From NCBI RefSeq assembly GCF_900182575.1, contig NZ_FXSZ01000005.1, forward strand, positions 124,001 through 188,000: 64,000 nt of DNA, read 5' to 3'. Source of the stretch: Solitalea koreensis (GTDB lineage: Bacteria > Bacteroidota > Bacteroidia > Sphingobacteriales > Sphingobacteriaceae). The notes beneath the pieces were generated by a model that did not search any database, was not told where the DNA came from, and was given only the letters and a program-made list of their open reading frames with translations. A program made the position numbers and the translations under genes. The number at the start of each line of letters is the position of its first letter. The stretch's first letter is position 1. Of the stretch, positions 43,770-52,244 are shown one piece after another.

Positions 43770-44927
43770 ATGAAAAATTTGAAGATTGCTATTACAGGAT
43801 ACGGATCGGTGTCGGCACTTGGCTCGTCTGCTGGACAAGTGTGGGAGAATTACCTTCAGCCTAAACATCTGTTTGTAAAGCAACCTGTTTTACATGACTC
43901 GGAGTGGATGGCTCCTTTGCAACACCAAGAACAATCAAAAGTAAAGGCCCTTATTGCAGAAAATTCAAAGTATCAAAAATTGGATCCATCTGTGCATTAT
44001 GCACTTGTGGCTGCTCGTGAAGCCGTAATGCAAGCAGGATGGAAAGCTGAAGATAATTTCGGAATCAACGTTGGTTCATCAAGAGGAGCAACTACACTAT
44101 TTGAAAAGTATCACGAGGGATTTATCGGTAAGGAAGTAACCGATCCATTAAGCTCGCCGACCACCACACTCGGCAATATTGCCAGCTGGGTCGCTTATGA
44201 TTTAGGTTCGCAGGGTCCGGAAATTTCACATTCCATAACATGTTCATCAGCATTGCATGCTGTATTAAATGGAGTGGCTTGGCTTCAATCGGGTTTAAGC
44301 GACAAGTTTTTAGTAGGAGGGAGTGAGGCTCCGCTTACGCCTTTCACTATTGCTCAGATGAAATCGCTAAAGATTTATTCTCATGAACAAGGTGAGTTTC
44401 CCTGTCGTGCACTTGATCCTAAGAAAAAGCATAATTCCATGATTTTAGGAGATGGGGCATCTATGTTCTGTTTAGAACGTGAGCGTGAAAAAGCTTTGGC
44501 TTATATTGTTGGAATTGGATATGGAACCGAATTGCAAAAACACAATGTTTCTATCTCGACAGATGCGGAGTGCATGCAAAAATCAATGCGAATGGCCATT
44601 GAAGGGCATGATCCTGCAAGTATTGATGCGGTAATATTGCATGCTCCGGGAACGATAAAAGGCGATGAAGCAGAACTTCGGGCAGTTGAAAAAGTATTTG
44701 GTGCTCATCAGCCCTTGCTTACTTCAAACAAATGGAAAATTGGCCATACCTTTGGCGCCTCAGGCACACTAAGTATGGAAATGGCATTGCTTATGCTTCA
44801 GCATCAAATCTTTATTGGTATTCCGTATTTAGGAACTATAATTCAAAAGCATAAGCTTAATAAAATATTGGTAAATGCCGTTGGCTTTGGAGGAAATGCT
44901 GTAAGTGTTTTGGTAAGTAAAGACTAA
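43770..44927 (+). CDS. Beta-ketoacyl-ACP synthase family protein
   Basis: Condensing enzyme of the thiolase fold, KAS I/II type. 385 residues from the ATG (an in-frame TTG three codons earlier is less likely). The catalytic triad is visible: Cys158 in SITCSSALHA, His near 291 in LHAPGT, His near 326 in KIGHTFGASG. FabF/FabB are usually 405-415 residues and have NAHGTST; here the sequence is HAPGTIKGD, so it is a divergent member, probably not the main fatty-acid enzyme. No acyl carrier protein, reductase or pigment gene is nearby. In some Bacteroidota similar KAS genes sit near biotin or polyene genes; not here. Confidence 0.85.
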   Translation: MKNLKIAITGYGSVSALGSSAGQVWENYLQPKHLFVKQPVLHDSEWMAPLQHQEQSKVKALIAENSKYQKLDPSVHYALVAAREAVMQAGWKAEDNFGINVGSSRGATTLFEKYHEGFIGKEVTDPLSSPTTTLGNIASWVAYDLGSQGPEISHSITCSSALHAVLNGVAWLQSGLSDKFLVGGSEAPLTPFTIAQMKSLKIYSHEQGEFPCRALDPKKKHNSMILGDGASMFCLEREREKALAYIVGIGYGTELQKHNVSISTDAECMQKSMRMAIEGHDPASIDAVILHAPGTIKGDEAELRAVEKVFGAHQPLLTSNKWKIGHTFGASGTLSMEMALLMLQHQIFIGIPYLGTIIQKHKLNKILVNAVGFGGNAVSVLVSKD

Positions 44928-44964
44928 CGTGTTGTCAGTTTAGTAGAAAAGTGGGCCCTCTCGT

Positions 44965-45031
44965 GTCACCCTGAGCGGAGTCGAAGGGGCTGTAACATCA
45001 ATGAAAAATGTTTCGACTCCGCTCAACGTGA
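44965..45031. repeat. REP-like inverted repeat, copy 3
   Basis: GTCACCCTGAGCGGAGTCGA (44965-44984) faces TTCGACTCCGCTCAACGTGA (45012-45031), an almost perfect inverted repeat, placed between the convergent ketoacyl synthase and pyrC genes. Confidence 0.8.
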
Positions 45032-45071
45032 TAAAAATAGATTGTTCTGCTTTAAATAAGCCTCTCAATGC

Positions 45072-46412
45072 TTAATTCCTTTCGAACAGCATGCGTTGTC
45101 CTTTACTGCTTTCATCAAAATTTCCATTGGCGTACACTAAATTTCCGCTAACAATGGTATGGGTAACTTTTGAGTGAAATTTTTGCCCTTCAAAAGGTGA
45201 CCATCCACAATGGTAAAGAATGTTGCTTTTGTTCACTACCCAAGGTGAGTTCAGATCCACTAACACAAGATCAGCATGATAACCTTCACGAATAAAACCA
45301 CGTTTTTCAATTTGGAAACAAATGGCCACGTTATGTGCCATCTTTTCAACAATCTTTTCTAAAGTGATTTTACCTTGTTTATGAAGTTCTAGCATTGCCG
45401 TAAGGGCATGTTGCACAAGTGGCCCGCCCGAAGGAGCTTGGCTATAAGGTTGTTCTTTTTCTTCAATCGTGTGTGGTGCATGATCAGTAGCAATTACATC
45501 AATATGATCATTGATTAGCGCCTCTAGAATTTGCTTGCGATCTCTATCTGCCTTTACAGCCGGATTCCATTTGATGTAATTTCCTTTTTTCTTATAATCG
45601 GCATCACTGAACCAAAGGTGATGAATACAAGCTTCTGCCGTAATACGCTTATCTTTTAAAGGGGTATGATTGTGGAATAAGGTGGTCTCAACTCCTGTAG
45701 AGATGTGCAGAATATGTAATCGCGTGTTGAACATTCTGGCCAGATCAACAGCCAGGCTAGAGGAGGTGTAGCAAGCTTCAGCACTACGTATTAGCGGATG
45801 CATTTCAGGCGTTAGTTTATCTTCTCCATATTCAGTTTTAAAATGTTCCAAATTAGCTTTAATGGTAGCCTCATCTTCACAATGAGTTGCAATAAGCATA
45901 GGTACTTTTGAGAAAATACCTTCCAGTGTTTGCTCATTGTCAACCAACATATTTCCGGTTGAAGAACCCATGAAGACCTTTACCCCGCAAACATTTTTAG
46001 GATTTGTTTTTAATACCTCTTCTAAATTTTTATTGCTAGCACCCATAAAAAATGAGTAATTCGCTAAGGATGTTTTTGAAGCAATTTTGTATTTATCTTC
46101 TAATAACTTTTGAGTAAGCGTATTGGGAACAGTGTTGGGCATCTCCATAAATGAAGTTATACCTCCTGCAACTGCAGCTTTTGATTCAGTGTAAATATTT
46201 GCCTTATGCGTAAGTCCTGGTTCGCGGAAATGTACCTGATCATCAATAAAGCCCGGCAAAAGATATTGCCCTTCTGCATTAATCTCCTTGTCTGCGGCAA
46301 GTGTTATGTTTTTGTCGATTTTGTCAATCAATCCGTCTTTAACAAATACATCGGCAATAAACTGTTTACCTTCATTAACGATAGTTGCATTTTTTATTAG
46401 GATGGTGCTCAT
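45072..46412 (-). CDS. pyrC: Dihydroorotase
   Basis: Third step of pyrimidine synthesis: cyclises carbamoyl aspartate to dihydroorotate. 446 residues, class I length. Metal-site motifs: GVKVFMGSSTGNML (the Lys expected to be carboxylated), ATHCEDE, LHILHIST and ATDHAPH. The first motif, normally D-x-H-x-H, reads IDDQVHFREPG, so the first His is Gln59 and only His61 remains. The rest of the protein is intact, so this looks like a lineage variant, not decay. The -7 box lies 7 nt before the ATG. Confidence 0.92.
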   Translation of the reverse strand: MSTILIKNATIVNEGKQFIADVFVKDGLIDKIDKNITLAADKEINAEGQYLLPGFIDDQVHFREPGLTHKANIYTESKAAVAGGITSFMEMPNTVPNTLTQKLLEDKYKIASKTSLANYSFFMGASNKNLEEVLKTNPKNVCGVKVFMGSSTGNMLVDNEQTLEGIFSKVPMLIATHCEDEATIKANLEHFKTEYGEDKLTPEMHPLIRSAEACYTSSSLAVDLARMFNTRLHILHISTGVETTLFHNHTPLKDKRITAEACIHHLWFSDADYKKKGNYIKWNPAVKADRDRKQILEALINDHIDVIATDHAPHTIEEKEQPYSQAPSGGPLVQHALTAMLELHKQGKITLEKIVEKMAHNVAICFQIEKRGFIREGYHADLVLVDLNSPWVVNKSNILYHCGWSPFEGQKFHSKVTHTIVSGNLVYANGNFDESSKGQRMLFERN

Positions 46413-46419
46413 GTGTTTT

Positions 46420-46427
46420 CAAAATTA
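46420..46427 (-). promoter_or_regulatory. Promoter (-7 box) of pyrC, near-leaderless
   Basis: TAATTTTG on the minus strand, with only seven bases between the box and the ATG at 46412. Confidence 0.6.
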
Positions 46428-46537
46428 GATGAGTAAAAATGCAAAAAAAATGGTTGGTTTTTCTGTTGTTAATTGAAATGTTTGCCTTATTGTTATTTGA
46501 GAAGTTTTAAAGTAAATTATGATAGGATTAATCGTTT

Positions 46538-47110
46538 ATGAAACAGTTAGTTAACGAAGCTAATATAGCCTCCCAGATTTATTTTTTCAGAGGACATAAA
46601 GTAATGCTTGATTGTGAAATGGCTTCTATGTATGAAGTTACAACCAAGCGTTTACTTGAACAAGTGCAAAAAAACAGCTTTCGATTTCCTGATGATTTCA
46701 TGTTCCAATTAACGGAGAACGAGTATGAAGAATACCTGAAGTTAGCACCAAGTCAGCAAAGACACGGCAGCTTAAGTGAACTTCCTTATGTTTTTACAGA
46801 GCAGGGAGCTGTGATGCTATCGAGTATTTTAAATACCAGGGTAGCCATTGAAACTGATATTTTCGTAGTCAGATCATTTATAAAATTTCGCAATTCGGTC
46901 GACGCCAAAAAGAAAAGTTCAGCAACTGCTAAAACTGAAAGTAAAATCGAAACTAACAATTCTGTCGAAAAGATAGAGTTGTTTTTCAAAGTGCTCTTAC
47001 AGGTGTTGGAATCAAAAAAGACTACAAATACGAGCAAAACACCACGATCACCCATCGGATTTCAGATTAAGAAAGAAGAAGAAAAGGAGAATAAGCCTAA
47101 AGGAGAGTAA
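46538..47110 (+). CDS. ORF6N domain protein
   Basis: 190 residues. The ORF6N domain covers residues about 10-105: IYFFRGHKVMLDCEMASMYEV split at the conserved DxDLAxLYxV-like position, then FPDDFMFQLTENEY and LPYVFTEQGAVMLSSIL. The domain is known from phage antirepressors and DNA viruses and binds DNA. Chromosomal copies are common in Bacteroidota. The C-terminal 75 residues are charged and low-complexity. No phage gene lies nearby, so it is a solitary copy; function unknown. Confidence 0.85.
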   Translation: MKQLVNEANIASQIYFFRGHKVMLDCEMASMYEVTTKRLLEQVQKNSFRFPDDFMFQLTENEYEEYLKLAPSQQRHGSLSELPYVFTEQGAVMLSSILNTRVAIETDIFVVRSFIKFRNSVDAKKKSSATAKTESKIETNNSVEKIELFFKVLLQVLESKKTTNTSKTPRSPIGFQIKKEEEKENKPKGE

Positions 47111-47150
47111 TCTCGAACTCTTCCATCCACAATTCTCAACTTGAATACAC

Positions 47151-47158
47151 TATCTTTG
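47151..47158 (+). promoter_or_regulatory. Promoter (-7 box) of the helicase gene, next to the start codon
   Basis: TATCTTTG, then CTGC and the ATG at 47163. As with guaA, this predicts a leaderless mRNA. Confidence 0.7.
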
Positions 47159-47162
47159 CTGC

Positions 47163-48569
47163 ATGGCAAAAACGTTTGAGGATTTCAAATTCAATAAGCA
47201 GATTTTAAATGCAATTACAGATGCAGGTTTTGAGGAGCCTACACTGATTCAGGAAAAGGCCATTACACCAATACTTGCAGGGCAAGACTTGATGGGAATT
47301 GCGCAAACCGGTACCGGTAAAACGGCTGCCTATGTTTTGCCCATGCTCATGAAATTAAAATATGCTCAAGGACAAGATCCGCGTGCTTTAATTTTGGTTC
47401 CTACACGCGAATTGGCGCTTCAGGTAAAAGATGCCATCGATCTGTTGAATATCTATACTGATCTTCGGGTGCTTGCTATTTATGGTGGATTGGGGCCTAA
47501 AACTCAAAAAGAAGCGCTTTCAAAAGGTATCGATGTTTTGATTGCAACTCCGGGCCGTTTCATGGAACTATACCTGGATGAACACATCGTTTTAAAGCAC
47601 CTTACTTACTTTGTAATTGACGAGGCTGATAAGATGATGGACATGGGTTTCATTCCTCAAATACATCGTATTTTAGAAATTGTTCCGCGTAAGCGTCAGA
47701 ATTTACTGTTTTCAGCAACCATGTCTGACCGGGTGCGCAATCTGGCCGGTGATTTTTTAAAGTTTCCGGTAGAAGTGGCAATTACTCCACAGGCAACTCC
47801 GGCGCAAACCGTAAGTCAGGCATTGTATTTTGTTCCGAACTTTAAAACGAAGATCAACTTAATGATGCATCTGCTTAAAGATGAGGAGAGCGTAAACAAA
47901 TTGATCATATTCTGTAAGAGTAAGGTAACTGCCGATAATATTTTTCATTATTTGAGCCGCAAGTTCGGAGCTGAGCAAGTGCGGGTGATTCATGCCAACA
48001 AAGGACAGAATACACGTATCAATTCAATAAATGATTTTAAAAATGATAATATCCGAATCCTGGTAGCTACCGATGTGGCGGCCCGTGGTTTGGATGTTTC
48101 GGATGTAAGTCACGTTATCAATTTCGATGTTCCGTTGATTTATGAAGACTATGTGCATCGTATCGGGCGTACAGGTCGTGCTAACAAAACGGGTGATTCC
48201 ATTACGTTTTGCAACCCTGCAGAAGAGTATCATTTAAATAAGATTCAGAAACTGATTCGCCAGCAAATTCCTGTTTTTGGAATTCCTTCGGAGGTTTTCA
48301 TCGATGAAACTCCTTTCGAAGAAAAACAAAACATTGCTCGCGAAATTGATATGCAGAAACGAAAAGAGAACCCTGAATTTAAAGGGGCTTTTCATGAGAA
48401 AAAACATGCAGCCAAAATTGCTGCCAGTGCCAAGAAATCGGATGGAAAAAAAGGGAAAGGTTTCAAGGAGAAGAAAGACTCGAAATCAGGATATTCAAAA
48501 GTAGCATCCCGGTCAAGCAGTCCGGTGCCGGGCGGTAAAGGAAGTGCCGGCGGAAGAAAGAGAAGATAA
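47163..48569 (+). CDS. DEAD-box RNA helicase (RhlE type)
   Basis: 468 residues. Q motif with FEEPTLIQEKAI, motif I AQTGTGKTAAY, Ia PTRELALQ, motif II VIDEADKMMDMGF near residue 152, III SAT, and VI HRIGRTGRA. The two RecA domains end near residue 370. A basic low-complexity tail (KKSDGKKGKGFKEKKD, Gly/Ser/Arg-rich end) then follows, as in RhlE proteins that act in ribosome assembly or RNA decay. The exact paralogue (RhlE, SrmB, CsdA) is not certain. Probably monocistronic. Confidence 0.92.
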   Translation: MAKTFEDFKFNKQILNAITDAGFEEPTLIQEKAITPILAGQDLMGIAQTGTGKTAAYVLPMLMKLKYAQGQDPRALILVPTRELALQVKDAIDLLNIYTDLRVLAIYGGLGPKTQKEALSKGIDVLIATPGRFMELYLDEHIVLKHLTYFVIDEADKMMDMGFIPQIHRILEIVPRKRQNLLFSATMSDRVRNLAGDFLKFPVEVAITPQATPAQTVSQALYFVPNFKTKINLMMHLLKDEESVNKLIIFCKSKVTADNIFHYLSRKFGAEQVRVIHANKGQNTRINSINDFKNDNIRILVATDVAARGLDVSDVSHVINFDVPLIYEDYVHRIGRTGRANKTGDSITFCNPAEEYHLNKIQKLIRQQIPVFGIPSEVFIDETPFEEKQNIAREIDMQKRKENPEFKGAFHEKKHAAKIAASAKKSDGKKGKGFKEKKDSKSGYSKVASRSSSPVPGGKGSAGGRKRR

Positions 48570-48727
48570 TCTTCAGTATTGAATCATCAGTCTTAAGTCA
48601 TTAGTAGGCATTGGGGTAGTAGGTCAAAGGTTTTAGGATAGAGGTTTGTTTAATTCCTTACCCGAAACTCACAATTCTAATTAGTGTAATCAATAATTAA
48701 TCGGTGTAATCCAATATAATATAATCA

Positions 48728-49063
48728 ATGAAAAAATCAGAAATCAAATTAACTGTAGAGCTCGACGACAATAAAATACCGGAAAACATTACTTGGGAAT
48801 CAACTGATTCAGAAAGTAAAGATGCATTGCCTGCAAAAGCTTTTATGCTATCCATCTGGGATCATAACTATAAAAACACGTTGAAAATTGACCTTTGGAC
48901 AAAAGAAATGCCTGTTGATGAAATGAAGCAATTCTTTTTTGAAACTTTAATGACCATGGGTGATACTTTTTTGCGTGCAACAGGGGAAACAGCCATCGTA
49001 GAAGATTTGCGTGACTACTGCGCTCATTTTGCAGAAAAAATGGGAATTGAGAAGCATAGTTAA
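48728..49063 (+). CDS. gldC: Gliding motility protein GldC
   Basis: 111 residues. Matches the small soluble GldC family (SEIKLTVELDDNKIPENI-type start, WDHNYKNTLKIDLWTKEMP, QFFFETLMTMGDTFLRATG). GldC is reported to enhance gliding in Flavobacterium and is also conserved in non-gliding members, where its role is unknown. No other gld or spr gene is in the window. The gene is followed by a REP-like repeat four bases past the stop codon. Confidence 0.9.
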   Translation: MKKSEIKLTVELDDNKIPENITWESTDSESKDALPAKAFMLSIWDHNYKNTLKIDLWTKEMPVDEMKQFFFETLMTMGDTFLRATGETAIVEDLRDYCAHFAEKMGIEKHS

Positions 49064-49066
49064 TTT

Positions 49067-49141
49067 GTCAGTCTGAGCGGAGTCGAAGTTTTTAGTCTTC
49101 GACTTCGCTCAGGCTGACGTTAAAACTCCGCTCAGACTGAC
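49067..49141. repeat. REP-like inverted repeat, copy 4 (three arms)
   Basis: Arm CTGAGCGGAGTCGAAG inside 49067-49088, inverted arm CTTCGACTTCGCTCAG inside 49097-49118, and a third arm CTCCGCTCAGACTGAC inside 49125-49141. It fills the whole gap between the convergent gldC and threonine aldolase genes and may end transcription of both. Confidence 0.85.
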
Positions 49142-49142
49142 A

Positions 49143-50159
49143 CTATTTAATCTTTTTTAAGACTTCCACCGTCTTCTCCAACATCTCATCTGTAAAATCC
49201 AAATGCGTTACAAAACGAACCCGTTTTTTGCCTGGAGAAGCGCATAAAACTCCATGTTCCTTCATTTTTGAAATAAATTCGACCTCGGAAATGTGATCTA
49301 CCAGTTCGAAAATAACAATATTGGTTTCGATAGGCAGAACTTCTTTAACTAAAGGATGTGGTTTCAATACATCTTCCAAAACTTTAGCTCGTTTGTGATC
49401 TTCAGCTAAGCGTTCCACGTGAAAGTCTAAGGCATAAATGCCAGCCGCGGCCAAATAACCGGCTTGCCGCCAACCGCCGCCCATCACTTTTCGAACTCTT
49501 TTAGCTTTATGAATAAATTCTTTGGTGCCTAATAATACCGAACCGATAGGCGTCCCTAATCCTTTAGAAAGACAAATGGAAATACCATCAAAGTAGTGCC
49601 CGATTTCCGAAGCTGAATAGCCTTTGGCTATAATTGCATTAAAAATGCGAGCTCCGTCTAAATGAAGTTTTAGATTATTTTCTTTACAAACTTTTGAAAT
49701 TGTTTCCAGTTGGCCCAGTTCCCAACAATGTCCACCACCACGGTTTGCTGTGTTTTCAATCACCACTAAACTGGTTGTGGGATGATGAATATCATCTTTG
49801 TTAATATTATCGCGTACCTGTTTTGCAGTAAATACACCGCGAATACCAGGTAAAGTTCTTACTGAAGCAGCAGAGTTAAATGCAATTCCACCTCCTTCGT
49901 AGTAATACACATGAGCGCCTTCATCACAAATAACTTCTTCCAATGGACTGGTAAAACAGTTTATAGCAATTTGGTTGGTCATCGTTCCCGAGGTACAAAA
50001 TAATCCTGCTTCTTTACCAAATAGGTTGGCTGCTTTTTCTTGCAGTTCAATCACTGTCGGATCTTCTCCATATACATCGTCGCCTACATTTGCATGCCTC
50101 ATGGCATCCAACATTGCAGGAGAAGGTTTTGTTACAGTGTCACTTCTTAGGTCAATCAT
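49143..50159 (-). CDS. Low-specificity L-threonine aldolase
   Basis: PLP enzyme cleaving threonine or allo-threonine to glycine and acetaldehyde. 338 residues. N-terminus MIDLRSDTVTKPS and GDDVYGEDPTV are family hallmarks; LHLDGARIFNA holds the PLP-binding Asp; the Schiff-base Lys is in CLSKGLGTPIGS near residue 196. Glycine made here could feed purine synthesis (purT lies nearby), an inference from context only. Confidence 0.93.
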   Translation of the reverse strand: MIDLRSDTVTKPSPAMLDAMRHANVGDDVYGEDPTVIELQEKAANLFGKEAGLFCTSGTMTNQIAINCFTSPLEEVICDEGAHVYYYEGGGIAFNSAASVRTLPGIRGVFTAKQVRDNINKDDIHHPTTSLVVIENTANRGGGHCWELGQLETISKVCKENNLKLHLDGARIFNAIIAKGYSASEIGHYFDGISICLSKGLGTPIGSVLLGTKEFIHKAKRVRKVMGGGWRQAGYLAAAGIYALDFHVERLAEDHKRAKVLEDVLKPHPLVKEVLPIETNIVIFELVDHISEVEFISKMKEHGVLCASPGKKRVRFVTHLDFTDEMLEKTVEVLKKIK

Positions 50160-50328
50160 TTTAGCAGTTTTTTAGGTGCTAATTTTAGCATTCTTTTCAG
50201 ACAAAGAACAATTATTTCAGTAAAAATTCTTGTCAAGAGTTAAAAATATCAGATGAAGGTTCTTGACTTCCTTAAAAACAAATTATTCAGAAAAAAATGG
50301 TAGGTTTAGTAAACCAAATTCTTAGACT

Positions 50329-50796
50329 ATGTTCGACGATGAGGATAATGATTTTGACTTTAACGAAGAGGATTTCGATCCTTCGGAGTTTCAAAGAGAA
50401 CAAGAACGTATTCACAATTTGCCGGTTTATAAAAAAGCAATGGAAATTGCCGCTATAACTCAGGCCATTTGTGAATCAATTGACCCTAAAAAAGATGATC
50501 TAGATATTAGATCGATGATGTTGCAGAATGCTTACGTTATAGGATCAAAAATATCAGGAGCTGAAGGCGGTGATTTGTTTACGCTTCGAATGGAAAACGC
50601 GGTTATTATTAAAATTCATGCCCGTGAATTACTTGCCCAAACCTCACTTTGTCAGGCTGAAGGTTTATCTAACAATCATTACCTTCAGATATTGCGTGAT
50701 GAAATCGAACAGTTTAAGTTATTGTTTATTGAATGGGTAAAATCATTCGATAAAACCAATGATATTAAAGATGACTGGGGACTGTTTTATGATTAA
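50329..50796 (+). CDS. Acidic protein with a probable divergent four-helix-bundle (S23/IVP-like) domain
   Basis: 155 residues; no firm family call. Residues 1-28 are very acidic (DDEDNDFDFNEEDFDPSE). Residues 30-145 read as four helices: LPVYKKAMEIAAITQAI, NAYVIGSKISGAEGGD, RMENAVIIKIHARELLAQTSL split by the family turn, and HYLQILRDEIEQFKLLFIEWVKS. The order and wording resemble the S23 ribosomal-intervening-sequence protein family (start VYKKAME, NIAEG-like turn, ARELL.Q..LA..LG). The resemblance is by eye only. A terminator follows. Confidence 0.6.
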   Translation: MFDDEDNDFDFNEEDFDPSEFQREQERIHNLPVYKKAMEIAAITQAICESIDPKKDDLDIRSMMLQNAYVIGSKISGAEGGDLFTLRMENAVIIKIHARELLAQTSLCQAEGLSNNHYLQILRDEIEQFKLLFIEWVKSFDKTNDIKDDWGLFYD

Positions 50797-50803
50797 GATA
50801 GGG

Positions 50804-50836
50804 GATGGTTCATAGTCTATAAACCATGTTCTTTTT
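50804..50836 (+). terminator. Terminator of the four-helix protein gene
   Basis: Nine-bp stem with one mismatch built on ATGGTT (50805-50810) / AACCAT (50822-50827), then GTTCTTTTTTC. Confidence 0.65.
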
Positions 50837-50860
50837 TCTGAAAGTGTTTTGTTTTTAATA

Positions 50861-50930
50861 GGCCATCAAGAACCCGCTAATTTTACTTTAATGGCCGATT
50901 GTGAGCTTACTGCTCATGCGGGTTTTGTTT
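50861..50930 (+). other. Interlocking inverted repeats upstream of purT
   Basis: GGCCAT (50861) pairs with ATGGCC (50891), while AACCCGC (50871), inside that loop, pairs with GCGGGTT (50918). GTGAGC/GCTCAT also pair between them. The pairs interlock as in a pseudoknot and end in TTGTTTTA. They lie upstream of the purT promoter box, so they are not in the purT mRNA. A second terminator or a small RNA is possible. Confidence 0.4.
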
Positions 50931-51027
50931 TATCCTTTCTACTTTTTACCTTCTGCTTACCACTTTCCGCTTTCCACTTTTTACTTCTCGCTTTAATTCG
51001 TAAAGCTAAAAATGTTTTAGTTCAGCT

Positions 51028-51035
51028 ATATTTGA
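51028..51035 (+). promoter_or_regulatory. Promoter (-7 box) of purT
   Basis: TATATTTG, 19 nt before the purT ATG. Confidence 0.65.
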
Positions 51036-51054
51036 AAGCCATAAAAATAAAAAC

Positions 51055-52242
51055 ATGTATAAAAAGATAATGTTACTGGGCTCAGGTGAACTTGGGAAAG
51101 AGTTTGTGATAGCAGCGAAACGCTTAGGGCAATATGTCATTGCTGTTGATTCGTACCAGAATGCACCTGCCATGCAAGTAGCCGATGAGTTTGAAGTCAT
51201 CAATATGCTGGATGGAGCAGAGCTCGACCGTATAGTAGTTGCTCATCAGCCTGATATTATTGTACCAGAGGTGGAGGCCATCCGCACTGAGCAGTTTTAT
51301 AAGTATGAGCAACAAGGAGTGCAGGTGGTTCCGAGCGCGAAGGCGGCTAATTTTACGATGAACCGAAAACAGATTCGTGATTTAGCTGCTCAGGAGCTGG
51401 GTTTAGTTACGGCAAAGTACCTTTACGCATCTACTTCCGAAGATTTCAAAAAAGCAGTTGAAGTGATTGGTATTCCTTGCGTGGTGAAACCTATTATGTC
51501 GTCTTCAGGAAAAGGGCAATCTATTATTCGTTCAGCTGATGAGGTGGATAAAGCCTGGGATTTTGCGATGACTCAGGGTAGGGGAAAGGTGCAAGAAGTA
51601 ATTATCGAAGAATTTATTCGCTTTGATTCGGAGATAACGTTATTAACGGTTACCCAACAAAATGGCCCGACGTTGTTTTGCAGTCCGATTGGGCATCGAC
51701 AAGAGCGCGGTGATTACATGGAAAGCTGGCAACCGGCACTTATCACTGAAAAAGATTTGAGCGCAGCTAAAGACATGGCTGCTAAAATTACCGAAGCTTT
51801 AGGTGGTGCAGGATTATGGGGCGTAGAGTTTTTCTTAACCGATAAAGGAGTTTATTTCTCCGAATTATCACCTCGTCCGCATGATACAGGTATGGTAACA
51901 TTGGCAGGTTCACAAAATTTCTCAGAGTTTGAATTACACGCTCGTGCTGTTTTAGGTTTACCGATTCCTGAAATTACCTTGGAAAGAACAGCAGCTAGTT
52001 ACGTGGTTTTAGCTTCAGAAGAAAATAATGATCAGCCAACATACGACGGTTTGCAGGAAGCGGCTGCCATTCCAAAATCTGATTTTAAAATATTCGGAAA
52101 ACCGTATACCAAGCAATACAGAAGAATGGCTGTAGCCTTAGCATACGATACAAATTCGGTTTCTACTGATACTGTAAGAGAAAGGGCAAAACTTGTTGCT
52201 TCAAAAATAACTGTGAATGGTAAGTATTCGCCGAGTTTGTAA
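51055..52242 (+). CDS. purT: Formate-dependent phosphoribosylglycinamide formyltransferase
   Basis: Forms formyl-GAR from GAR, formate and ATP, the folate-independent alternative to PurN. 395 residues. ATP-grasp protein: start IMLLGSGELGKEFVIAAKR, VVKPIMSSSGKGQS near residue 145, VIIEEFIRFDSEITLLTV and GVEFFLTDKGVYFSELSPRPHDTGM, split by motif order, are PurT signatures. Its stop codon is 2 nt before the YefM operator, so readthrough into the toxin-antitoxin genes is possible. Confidence 0.95.
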   Translation: MYKKIMLLGSGELGKEFVIAAKRLGQYVIAVDSYQNAPAMQVADEFEVINMLDGAELDRIVVAHQPDIIVPEVEAIRTEQFYKYEQQGVQVVPSAKAANFTMNRKQIRDLAAQELGLVTAKYLYASTSEDFKKAVEVIGIPCVVKPIMSSSGKGQSIIRSADEVDKAWDFAMTQGRGKVQEVIIEEFIRFDSEITLLTVTQQNGPTLFCSPIGHRQERGDYMESWQPALITEKDLSAAKDMAAKITEALGGAGLWGVEFFLTDKGVYFSELSPRPHDTGMVTLAGSQNFSEFELHARAVLGLPIPEITLERTAASYVVLASEENNDQPTYDGLQEAAAIPKSDFKIFGKPYTKQYRRMAVALAYDTNSVSTDTVRERAKLVASKITVNGKYSPSL

Positions 52243-52244
52243 GT

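Noticed and set aside
46538..47110. ORF6N gene as sign of a prophage
   Set aside because: All neighbours are housekeeping genes; no integrase, structural or lysis gene is seen. ORF6N genes are common alone in this phylum.
50849..51054. Riboswitch (for example ZTP/purine type) controlling purT
   Set aside because: The structured stretch is upstream of the exact TATATTTG box at 51028-51035; the leader left for purT is about 15 nt, too short.
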